Shown here: in pieces, positions 1 to 7,887 of the stretch
Numbering within the stretch: the first letter of the stretch is position 1
How the letters are laid out: each line of letters starts with the position of its first letter
Assembly (NCBI GenBank): GCA_964448855.1
Contig: CAYUXI010000005.1
Span: 1 to 64,000, forward strand
DNA length: 64,000 nucleotides
Direction of reading: 5' to 3'
Source: QAMX01 sp964448855
GTDB taxonomy: Bacteria; Bacillota; Clostridia; Oscillospirales; QAMX01
The notes under the pieces: generated by a model
What the model saw: only the letters and a program-made list of their open reading frames with translations
What the model was told of the DNA's origin: nothing
Database searches by the model: none
Made by a program: the position numbers and the translations under genes

Positions 1-32
1 AAAAAGTGTTGCACTTGCTTGACAATCTGCCA

Positions 33-220
33 TGGCAGCGTAGCTGACTGAAGGAGAGAAAACGTTGCCTGTGTGCTCACCTACGCCCGTAGTTGCGCCT
101 CAGATACCAGCAATCCCTCCGTCCCTCTTGCACAAGGGAGGCTCATGCGCGTGCCGCTGTCGGCAGCTACGAGTACAATGCTCCCACAGAAAAAACGGCG
201 GGAGTAAACCCCCGCCCTAC
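33..220. repeat. Long intergenic direct repeat, copy 1
   Basis: This 188-bp unit recurs at 347-534 with about six substitutions and no gaps. It ends in an A-rich block followed by a short GC-rich inverted repeat. Short ORFs through it look non-coding: no ribosome binding site and repetitive composition. The rest of 1-754 holds related fragments (for example near 585-640) and no gene that can be supported. Confidence 0.85.
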
Positions 221-326
221 CGTGATTCTGAATGTACCTGCTTGATTCTGATGTTGAATCACAGGCGAACAAAATACAAAGTTCATCTCAATCACCCGCA
301 GAGGTAACTTCAGCCAGCCACCAAAG

Positions 327-348
327 GCTCCCTCTGACGAGGGAGCTG
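327..348. repeat. Short palindromic repeat (CTCCCTC-TGAC-GAGGGAG type)
   Basis: A palindrome with arms CTCCCTC and GAGGGAG around TGAC sits immediately before the second long repeat. The same core occurs at 47295-47316, 47471-47492 (inverted) and 47837-47882, so it belongs to a dispersed family in this genome. Confidence 0.8.
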
Positions 349-534
349 GCAGCGTAGCTGACTGAAGGAGAGAAAACGTTGCCTGTGTGCTCACCTACGC
401 CCGTAGTTGAGCCTCAGATACCAGCAATCCCTCCGTCCCTCTTACACAAGGGAGGCTCATGCACGTGCCGCTGTCGGCAGCTACGAGTACAATGTTCCCA
501 CAAAAAAAACGGCGGGAGTAAACCCACGCCCTAC
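347..534. repeat. Long intergenic direct repeat, copy 2
   Basis: Second copy of the unit at 33-220, offset by 314 bp. This copy is preceded by the intact palindrome, which copy 1 lacks, so copy 1 may be truncated at its left side. Confidence 0.85.
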
Positions 535-688
535 ACATTTTCGAAGGTTTTGCGCACGTTCGCAGTTGCCAATTTTGGCTAACCACCAAAGGCTCCCTTG
601 TGTAAGAGGGACAAGGGAGGCTCGTACCCTGCCCGACGTTGGCTGCTACGACCGAAGCCACCCAGCCCGCTTGGCTCTCCCTCTGCCA

Positions 689-727
689 ACCAAAAAAGAG
701 CGTATCGATTTCCGATACGCTCTTTTC
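689..727 (-). terminator. Intrinsic terminator of the glycosidase-like gene
   Basis: A 12-bp stem (AAGAGCGTATCG and its complement) with a short loop. Read on the minus strand it is followed by a run of T. It lies just past the stop codon at 755. Confidence 0.85.
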
Positions 728-754
728 ATTTCTCCCGCCGCACTCGGCGACGGG

Positions 755-2461
755 TCAGCAGTGGTCAATTGCGAAAATGGCCGTGTGATAGGGGTGCAGC
801 GCAAACGAAACCGTCTGGCCGGAGTAGGCGGGTGCTTCACCGTCCAGCGGCGTCAGTCGAACCGGTTCCGGGAAAACAAGCGTTTTGACACCGCCGGAGC
901 AGGCGTGCAGCGCGAGAAAGCCGTTGCCGAAGCAGAGCAGATCTCCCGACCGGCAAATCCGGTGAACGTCGGTTTCTTCGAGCGCTGTTGCCAGCTCTTC
1001 CAGAGAAAAATGACATCCGCAGATTGCGGGCAGACCAACGCGCTGCGCGTAGGTGCGGACGGCCTGTGCCGATGCGGAATTCGTAGCGCCAAACGCGATC
1101 AGAAGGCCGTATTCCCGGCCGACACGCGCCAGATTGTCCACGAGATATAGATCATAGGGCATACCGAGTTCGGCCAGCTGACGGCAATCCTCGGAGGCGG
1201 AAAACGCACCGGTGCGCGCCGACTCGGTCTCATCGAGGAAAACGGCGGCCTTGCATCGCCGCTCATCCCACGAACCGGGCGGCGTACGAAGCATCTGACG
1301 AAACGCGGCCATCTGCCGCATGACATCCGCGTCATGGTACCACCCGCCCCACATATCAAACCACCAGAACGCGGGACTTTCGCAGAGGCATTTTGCGAAG
1401 GCACGGCGCAAATGGAGAATGTCATCGGCAGCATCGGCCCCGCCCTTCCAGATCGGTTCGCGATAGGGGACACGGCAGCGAATCTCCGGCCGCGATTCAT
1501 CCGGAAAGCGTGACCGGTGCGTCCGGATATCAGCCTCCGTCACAAACAGCTTGCCATGCGCAAGCACGGACGCTTTGGGCACCATGTCCACCCAGTCCGT
1601 TCCGAGCGCACGGCCATGCCGATAGGAAATCGGGGAACAGAAGAAATCGAGGTCGGGGCAATCGAGCAGCGCGGCGAGCGCGTGGGTACCCCATTTCGGG
1701 TCGGCCACCTCCAGCGAATAGCCGTAAAAGGTGCCGATGATTTTTTGATGGTTGAGCTGCGTTTTTGCAGTCTTGGCAAGCATCTGAATCGTTTCCGCGA
1801 TGGATTCGCTGCAAAAACGCAGTTCCGCCTCTGTCTGCGGAAAATCGTCCGAGATGGCGACAGACGTCTGCCCGCACCGCTCCTGCCATTCGGAAAAAGC
1901 CGTCTCCGCAACGGCAGAATACCCGCCCCGCAGGTCGTACGGAAACCACTCCTGCGTGTTACCGCCGGAGAGCTGATAGCCGATGACATGATCGGCAAAG
2001 TCGCTCTGCTCCACAAAGCGAATGAACTCCGTCAGCAGCTGCGCGGCATCCCGCCGAAACGCCGGACTGTACAGCGCCTCCCGCCCCTCCGGCGTTGTAG
2101 CGGTTTGCACCACATCGTCAGGGTGGGCGCGGAGCCACCAGCGCGGCATGGAAATGTGAATCCGCGGGAAAAACAGAGCGTCCGGACAGGCCTTGAGCAG
2201 CGCATGGACATCCGCCAGAAATTCCGACGCGTCCAGATGACCTTCCACGTCAAAGATGCCGTTTGTGCGGCACGGAATGAACCCGGAGCTCTCGTTGATC
2301 GGCAAAGCGGAAAAATAGGCGCAGACGGAATACAGCGAATAGCCCGCCGCAGAAAAATCATCATAGCAGGCGTTTTCCGTGAAATACGTCATGTACGCGC
2401 AGAAGTCCTGCGGCCTGCCGTTGACCAGGAGGCGGTGATTCTCAATCCGGCTGGTTGTCAT
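755..2461 (-). CDS. Glycoside hydrolase-like protein (GH42/clan-A-like), 568 aa
   Basis: Predicted cytoplasmic glycosidase; no signal peptide is visible. The N-terminus has the look of a TIM-barrel glycosidase that starts by placing the substrate-bound strand (VNGRPQDF), and there are two candidate acidic residues in typical contexts: Glu171 in GGNTQEW and Glu309 in LFVTEADIR. This recalls GH42 beta-galactosidases, but the family assignment is an inference from general pattern. The chosen start has GGAGGTG seven bases upstream; a longer reading to 2512 lacks one. It overlaps the end of the helicase gene by 20 bp and is probably cotranscribed with it, an unusual pairing. Substrate unknown. Confidence 0.6.
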   Translation of the reverse strand: MTTSRIENHRLLVNGRPQDFCAYMTYFTENACYDDFSAAGYSLYSVCAYFSALPINESSGFIPCRTNGIFDVEGHLDASEFLADVHALLKACPDALFFPRIHISMPRWWLRAHPDDVVQTATTPEGREALYSPAFRRDAAQLLTEFIRFVEQSDFADHVIGYQLSGGNTQEWFPYDLRGGYSAVAETAFSEWQERCGQTSVAISDDFPQTEAELRFCSESIAETIQMLAKTAKTQLNHQKIIGTFYGYSLEVADPKWGTHALAALLDCPDLDFFCSPISYRHGRALGTDWVDMVPKASVLAHGKLFVTEADIRTHRSRFPDESRPEIRCRVPYREPIWKGGADAADDILHLRRAFAKCLCESPAFWWFDMWGGWYHDADVMRQMAAFRQMLRTPPGSWDERRCKAAVFLDETESARTGAFSASEDCRQLAELGMPYDLYLVDNLARVGREYGLLIAFGATNSASAQAVRTYAQRVGLPAICGCHFSLEELATALEETDVHRICRSGDLLCFGNGFLALHACSGGVKTLVFPEPVRLTPLDGEAPAYSGQTVSFALHPYHTAIFAIDHC

Positions 2462-5400
2462 GCTGCAGCACCTCCGCGACTGCCTGCTCTCTGCCCAAAA
2501 AATAGTCCTCAATCAGCTCCCAGCGTTCGGCACTGGTCATCTCATGCGTGAAAAATGCGCCGAGCAGCTTCTGGCTGTTTTCGTGCCGCTGGTGAATCGA
2601 CTGCAAAATCTGGTTCACGTACTTGCCGTCGGCCAGCGCCTGGATACAGGCCGGCTCGTTGATGCGGACGAAAACCTCCGATTTTTCGCCGCCGCAGACC
2701 TCATAGGTGGCCAGCCCGGCCAATTCCAGCAGCCGCAGCAGCGACATGATTTCCAGCGGCTTGTTGGCAATCAGCGGATAGAACCGGCGGAACAGCCCGT
2801 CAGCCTCCGTGTTGGGTGCGCACTGCTCCAGCTGATGCATCAAAAAGCTCTCCAGCGCGGAGAACGTGGCGGTGCTGACGAAAAAATGCGGCTCAGCCGC
2901 AGTTGGCTGCTTGCGGCGACGCAGCACACGCACCCGACTGCGCCCGCCGGAAAGCGCGGAATTCTCGCCGGGATCCTCGACGAAAATATCCATCAGCAGC
3001 CCGACCTTTTCATGCGAAACGGGCTTTTCGCCGAACTGCTCCACGAGATCCGCTTCAAAATCGACGCGGGAAAAATGCTTGACCTCCGCGTTCCGATGCC
3101 GGGAAAAAATCCGCACAATGCCGGACAGCAGCGCACGGACGCGCTCCAAAACCTCCTCATACGGACAGGTGTAGTGGATATCGACGCGGACACGCGGCAT
3201 GACATTGCTGGCGCTGTTGCCAACCGTGAAGGTTTCTGCGAAAAAGGTCTGCCGGAACATCCCGAACGTCAGCTCCGGGCGACAGGCAGCCCATGCGGCA
3301 GCCATATCGACCTGATAGGTGTTGCCCGAGCTGTAGATGAGCGTATCCGAGCAGCGCTTCAGGTTGGAGGAGGCAATCCGGCGCATCCCGGTGCCGTCCT
3401 GCAGAACGGCGAACGCCCCGTATTTGCGGAGCCAGGCGTCTTCAATTTCGGAGGGAACGTTGACAAAGGTCTTGGAGAGCGCCGCTCTGGGGCGCACCAC
3501 GAGAATCGGATAGTGGAATTTGTCGGACAAATCCCTGGCCAGCAGCATCAGCCCGGTCTTGGTTCGGTTCTCGATGTCCTCATCCGGGAACAGGTAGGCA
3601 AACGCCTCCGGCGCGACGAGCAGATTCTGAGAACCGCTGGACGCATACAGCGTACACAGCTTTCGGAGCATATCGCGCAGCTGATACTGGCGCATTTCGG
3701 AAATCTGGTTCAATGTGCGGACGTAGTGTAGATCTGTGTCAAAATAGTCCACATGGGCGACGCCACGGATTTTCTGCTCCCGTGCGATTCTGCCGATCTC
3801 CTGAATGTAATCCGACAGCGCACCGGTGGGTGCGAAATGAATGACGTGCTTGATGTCCGGGACGTCCACGCCCATACCAAAGGCCTTGGTGCAGAAAAGC
3901 CCCAGCGCATGGCCGGTGCGGTAATCGTGCTCGACCTTGAGCCGTTCGGGCGAAGCCAGCTGCCCGTGATAGCGGCGCAGACGCTCGTGATCACTCGAAT
4001 CCGTCATGGAATAAATCTGATCGACCTGACTGCGGAACGGGAAATACGCCAGCACCTTTTCGCGGCGGCTGACATATTTGCGGACGCGCTGCAGCATCAG
4101 CTGCAGCTTCTGCCCCTCGACCGACTCCTTGCCGTCCTCCGGCTCGTGACGGCGAATATCGAAGGAGATGTTGTCGCGCCGGACGCGGCCGAGATGCAGC
4201 AGCGTGCGTCCCAGCCCCAGCTCACGAATGGTATCGTTGACGACGTCGTCCGCCCCGCCGTAGACGGCTGTGGCCGTCAGGCAGAGGACGGGGAAGGAAT
4301 AGCCGTCGCGGTTGGCTTTTTTTAGAAAATCGCCCAAAAACCAGTAATCCGAGCGGAAGTCGCGCCCCCAGCTGGTGACGGTGTGTGCCTCGTCAATGAC
4401 GACCAGACCGATGCGGCGATTGCCCAGGAAGGATTTCAGCTGGACGTTGAGCAGCAGCTCCGGCGCAACGTACAGGAGCGAACGGGAACCATCCTGCAGC
4501 GAATGGACGGCCTCCATGCGCTCGTTGATAGTCATGGTGGAGTTGATACAGACCGCCGTATCGATGCCGCGCTGCTCGCGGAGCTGAGTGACCTGATCGT
4601 TCATCAGCGCAATCAGCGGGGAAATGACAAGCGTGACGAGCCCATGTTCCTCCGCCAGATGCAGCGCAGGCAGCTGAAAGAGCATGGATTTCCCGGCGCC
4701 GGTCGGTGCAGTGATGAAAATATGCCGAAACTCCTCTCCGGCGTAGGCGCGTTCGCACTGCTCGACGATTTCTGCGACGATCTGCCCCTGTGAGATGCAC
4801 TCCGTTTCGTGCGACACTTCCGGCTCCCGGTAAAAAAGCAGCGGCCGGAACGCGGCATCCTCGCCCCAGTAACGGCGTAGCAGCGGGAGACAGGCCTCCT
4901 CCGTGTTGATGGTGTCGCGCTTTCGGACATAGGCAAACGGACAGCCACAGGCGGTCAGCGCGATCGCCAGCGTTTCCTGCTCCTTCGTGGGCGCTGTGCC
5001 GTAGAACGGGAGCACGGCGGGCACTGCGTCGCCGCCGGTCACGGACAGGCGAAACCGCCAATCCATCGGGGTGTCCGGCTCAATGCACACCCAGTCCGGT
5101 GCAGCCTCTGACGGCTCGGCGCTCCCCGCCCAGAAGGGCAACACCTCCAATTGGGGGACATCGACCGGCGCGGGCAGCAGCAGGAGCTGCTGCTCCACCA
5201 TCCGGACATCGCCGTAGAAGGAAAGCAGCGTCTGGATTTTGGGGTCGGAGGTCTCGTAATCGGCCTGCAAGCAGTCAAAGAGCGCCAGCGCATCGTCCGT
5301 GGAAATACAGGCGGGTGACCAGGGTGCCAGCAGGTTGTTTTCGACAATCAGAAGATGATCACAGGTTGACTGCGGCAGAATGTCCCGCAGCACGAGCAGC

Positions 5401-5699
5401 TCCTCGTAAAAGCCGACACGGGGCTCGGTAGCCGAGCAGAACGCCTGTGCCAGCGCATCGTGTTCATCATAGAGCGCATCCAGACACAGCCCGTCCGCGT
5501 CGAAAAAATCCTGACCGGGATACAAAGCAGCCGGATGATCGGCCAAAAAGCGAATCTGTTCCGGCAAAAAACCCTTCAAAAAGAAAAAAGTCCGGCCTTT
5601 CGCAGAGGCGAGCAGTGCCTCAACCTTCTGCTGAAAAAAATCCATCGTCTTCATAAACGGTATCATAAACTCCTTTGATTTGAGAAAAGCATCGTTCAT
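2442..5699 (-). CDS. Large RecQ-like superfamily 2 DNA helicase, 1085 aa
   Basis: Predicted ATP-dependent DNA helicase. Visible motifs: Walker A APTGAGKS at 331-338, DEAH at 436-439, motif III LCLTATA near 472, motif V region GMGVDVPDI near 608, and motif VI QEIGRIAR at 633-640. Spacing and the QLPAL stretch after Walker A resemble RecQ. It is nearly twice as long as ordinary RecQ: about 300 residues precede the helicase core and about 440 follow it. I do not recognise either flank, and no HRDC or zinc-binding cysteine cluster is evident. The start could instead be Met12 (5666), which has AAAGGAG just before it, though close. A consensus promoter lies upstream. It overlaps the glycosidase-like gene. 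Confidence 0.8.
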   Translation of the reverse strand: MNDAFLKSKEFMIPFMKTMDFFQQKVEALLASAKGRTFFFLKGFLPEQIRFLADHPAALYPGQDFFDADGLCLDALYDEHDALAQAFCSATEPRVGFYEELLVLRDILPQSTCDHLLIVENNLLAPWSPACISTDDALALFDCLQADYETSDPKIQTLLSFYGDVRMVEQQLLLLPAPVDVPQLEVLPFWAGSAEPSEAAPDWVCIEPDTPMDWRFRLSVTGGDAVPAVLPFYGTAPTKEQETLAIALTACGCPFAYVRKRDTINTEEACLPLLRRYWGEDAAFRPLLFYREPEVSHETECISQGQIVAEIVEQCERAYAGEEFRHIFITAPTGAGKSMLFQLPALHLAEEHGLVTLVISPLIALMNDQVTQLREQRGIDTAVCINSTMTINERMEAVHSLQDGSRSLLYVAPELLLNVQLKSFLGNRRIGLVVIDEAHTVTSWGRDFRSDYWFLGDFLKKANRDGYSFPVLCLTATAVYGGADDVVNDTIRELGLGRTLLHLGRVRRDNISFDIRRHEPEDGKESVEGQKLQLMLQRVRKYVSRREKVLAYFPFRSQVDQIYSMTDSSDHERLRRYHGQLASPERLKVEHDYRTGHALGLFCTKAFGMGVDVPDIKHVIHFAPTGALSDYIQEIGRIAREQKIRGVAHVDYFDTDLHYVRTLNQISEMRQYQLRDMLRKLCTLYASSGSQNLLVAPEAFAYLFPDEDIENRTKTGLMLLARDLSDKFHYPILVVRPRAALSKTFVNVPSEIEDAWLRKYGAFAVLQDGTGMRRIASSNLKRCSDTLIYSSGNTYQVDMAAAWAACRPELTFGMFRQTFFAETFTVGNSASNVMPRVRVDIHYTCPYEEVLERVRALLSGIVRIFSRHRNAEVKHFSRVDFEADLVEQFGEKPVSHEKVGLLMDIFVEDPGENSALSGGRSRVRVLRRRKQPTAAEPHFFVSTATFSALESFLMHQLEQCAPNTEADGLFRRFYPLIANKPLEIMSLLRLLELAGLATYEVCGGEKSEVFVRINEPACIQALADGKYVNQILQSIHQRHENSQKLLGAFFTHEMTSAERWELIEDYFLGREQAVAEVLQHDNQPD

Positions 5700-5731
5700 C
5701 CCACAGCTGGGAGCAATTGAATCTATGGTAT

Positions 5732-5760
5732 ATTATATCATGCGCCTGTTTTTTTCACAA
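5732..5760 (-). promoter_or_regulatory. Sigma-A-type promoter for the RecQ-like helicase
   Basis: On the minus strand, TTGTGA (5760-5755) and TATAAT (5737-5732) are separated by 17 bp. The predicted leader is short, about 25 nt to the first ATG. Confidence 0.75.
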
Positions 5761-5861
5761 GAGAAAAAACGCAGAAAAATGATCGGTTTCAGCGGCATCA
5801 ACCGAACAAAGCGTCAAAAAGTAGCAAAAAACAGTGCATTTCTGATAAAAACAGTACGTAC

Positions 5862-5890
5862 TTGACTTTTCGGATACCATATGCTACAAT
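5862..5890 (+). promoter_or_regulatory. Sigma-A-type promoter for the aldolase operon
   Basis: TTGACT and TACAAT separated by 17 bp, about 80 bp upstream of the aldolase start. Confidence 0.8.
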
Positions 5891-5972
5891 CAGCATGGAA
5901 TCGGGCGACAGCAGGGCGTGCCGAATCCAAATGAATGCTTTCAGCAGCTGAAAGCAATGGAGGTCATGACAG

Positions 5973-6782
5973 ATGGAACATACGTTTCGCAGCGCTCTGG
6001 AATCGGGGCGCAAACTGATCGGCACGCACGTCAACCTGACGGATTATCGCATCTGCGAAATACTGGGCGCGGTGGGCTTTGACTACCTCTGGATTGATAT
6101 GGAGCACGTGACAACCGGCTTTGCCGATATGGAACGCCATCTGATCGCCGCAAAGGCCGCCGGAACACCGTGCATGGTGCGCGTCCCGTGGAATGAAATC
6201 CCGCAGATCAAACGCGTGCTCGAGGCGGGGCCGGACGCCATTGTCGTCCCAATGGTCAACAGCGCGGAGGAAGCGCGAAGAGCGATTGACGCGTGCATCT
6301 ATCCGCCGGAGGGAAAGCGTGGCTTTGGCCCATGCCGTGCCGCCCGATACGGGCTGGACAGCGCACAGACCTACATCGAGCACACCAGCAAGCAGCTCTG
6401 CCGCTTCGTGCAGATTGAAAGCCGGGATGCGGTGGAAGCGATGGAGGAAATGGCCGCCATCCCGTACCTCGATGGGTTCATTCTCGGCCCGATGGATTTG
6501 AGCGGCTCCGTCGGCGAGCTGGGGCGGATTCTTGACGGCCCGGAAACGACACGCCTGATCGACCTGGCCATTCAAAAGGCACAGGCCGCCGGAAAGCCCA
6601 TCGGCGTATCCGTCGGAACGACACGGCCGGACGAGCTGGCCATCTGGCTGGAGCGTGGCGTGAACCTGATTTCCGCCGGCTCCGACATTGCCGGCATCCT
6701 GAACGGCGCACAGACGCTGGCCGCCGACCTGCGCCATCTGATCTGTGAGCAGGAAGAAAGGAACGAAACGAATGAAGACTGA
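5973..6782 (+). CDS. HpcH/HpaI family aldolase (RhmA-like), 269 aa
   Basis: Class II pyruvate aldolase of the HpcH/HpaI (citrate lyase beta-like) family, which cleaves 2-keto-3-deoxy acids such as 2-keto-3-deoxy-L-rhamnonate or 4-hydroxy-2-oxoheptanedioate to pyruvate and an aldehyde. Family hallmarks visible: FDYLWIDMEH near 36-45, VPMVN near 91, the RGFGP and AARYG segment near 116-125, the metal-ligand region FVQIESRDAVEAM near 143, and LGPMDLSGS. Length matches the family. GGAGG lies nine bases before the ATG. It overlaps the next gene by 11 bp, so the two form an operon, probably for acid-sugar breakdown. The exact substrate cannot be read from the sequence. Confidence 0.85.
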   Translation: MEHTFRSALESGRKLIGTHVNLTDYRICEILGAVGFDYLWIDMEHVTTGFADMERHLIAAKAAGTPCMVRVPWNEIPQIKRVLEAGPDAIVVPMVNSAEEARRAIDACIYPPEGKRGFGPCRAARYGLDSAQTYIEHTSKQLCRFVQIESRDAVEAMEEMAAIPYLDGFILGPMDLSGSVGELGRILDGPETTRLIDLAIQKAQAAGKPIGVSVGTTRPDELAIWLERGVNLISAGSDIAGILNGAQTLAADLRHLICEQEERNETNED

Positions 6783-7836
6783 ACAGCTGCCACTGCATCT
6801 CTATTCCGGAAAATACGGCCGCTGCCACGTGCAGGGCATCGCGACCGACGGCGAATTTTTCTACCTGTCCTTCACCACCATGCTCCTCAAAACCGACCTC
6901 GCCGGGAACGCCGTCGGCTCCGTCACGGGCTTGACCGGCCACCTCGGCTGCATTGCACTGGCTCCGGACGGCTCGGTCATCGGGTCGCTGGAATATAAAA
7001 ACGACGAAATCGGCCAGGGCATCCTGAAAACCATCGGCCAGGAGCGCCGACAGGACGATGCTTTTTACGCGGTGCGCTTCGACCCGGAGCGGATTGATCG
7101 AATGAATATGGACGCGCTGACGACCGGCGTCATGACGCGCGCACGCCTCACGGACGTCTGCGAGGACTACGCTGCAATCGTCGAGGAAAACGGCGCAGCC
7201 GTCCCGCATCGCTACGGCTGCAGCGGCATTGACGGCATCACCTGCCTGCCGGAAGCGGACGGAACGACGTCCGTTCTGGTGGCCTACGGTATCTACGGCG
7301 ATACGAACCGACAGGATAATGACTGCCAGGTGCTCGTCCAATACCGCTGGGAACGGTTGCTGGCGGCGATGTCCGCGCAGACGGAGCTCCGCTGCGATGA
7401 CCGGATTTTTGTCCGAACCGGCAACACGACATACGGCATCCAGAATCTGGAATACGACCCCTATACCGAACTGCTGCTGGCGGCGGTCTATCCGGGGCGA
7501 AAACCGTCGTTCCCGAACTATGAGCTGTTCTGGATTGACCCGAAAAAACGGAGCCGGACACCGGACGGGCAAACCTGCTTCGGCCTGTCCGACCAGACGA
7601 TCATCGCGAAAGACGGGCTGACGGTCGATGCGTTTCTCGAGCGGGAGCCGTCCGGCGAAATCACCGGCTGCCGCTTCCCACTCGGCTCAACCGGCATCAT
7701 TGCACTGGGCGACGGCACCTACTATTTCTCGGAGGATGGCCGGGAAGGCGACGGGGCAGATCAGTGCTACACGCACATTCGCCGCTTCCGCCTGACAAAG
7801 TCCGGCTTCCAATGCCTGACTGACAGAGCGAACTGA
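6772..7836 (+). CDS. Beta-propeller-like protein of unknown function, 354 aa
   Basis: Repeated short strand patterns (GIATDGEFFYLSF, GCIALAPDGSVIGSLEY, GIQNLEYDPYTELLLAAVY, GIIALGDGTYYFSED) resemble blades of a beta-propeller, as in lactonase or YVTN proteins. No catalytic residues are recognised and there is no signal peptide. The start at 6772 has AAAGGA upstream and overlaps the end of the aldolase gene, so translation is probably coupled. A lactonase or sugar-binding role in the same acid-sugar pathway would fit, but this is inference from position only. Confidence 0.6.
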   Translation: MKTEQLPLHLYSGKYGRCHVQGIATDGEFFYLSFTTMLLKTDLAGNAVGSVTGLTGHLGCIALAPDGSVIGSLEYKNDEIGQGILKTIGQERRQDDAFYAVRFDPERIDRMNMDALTTGVMTRARLTDVCEDYAAIVEENGAAVPHRYGCSGIDGITCLPEADGTTSVLVAYGIYGDTNRQDNDCQVLVQYRWERLLAAMSAQTELRCDDRIFVRTGNTTYGIQNLEYDPYTELLLAAVYPGRKPSFPNYELFWIDPKKRSRTPDGQTCFGLSDQTIIAKDGLTVDAFLEREPSGEITGCRFPLGSTGIIALGDGTYYFSEDGREGDGADQCYTHIRRFRLTKSGFQCLTDRAN

Positions 7837-7876
7837 AAAAAAGCGCCGTATGAACCGGAGTTCATACGGCGCTTTT
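7837..7876. terminator. Bidirectional intrinsic terminator
   Basis: Long stem (AAAAGCGCCGTATGAA and its complement) with a CCGG loop, with A/T runs on both sides. It serves the convergent beta-propeller and metallo-beta-lactamase genes. Confidence 0.9.
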
Positions 7877-7887
7877 GCGCGGTCGGG

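Noticed and set aside
33..534. CRISPR array
   Set aside because: Only two copies of a 188-bp unit, no regular short repeats and spacers, and no cas genes.
5680..5865. Short plus-strand frame upstream of the aldolase promoter
   Set aside because: It overlaps the start and promoter of the helicase gene and lacks a ribosome binding site.
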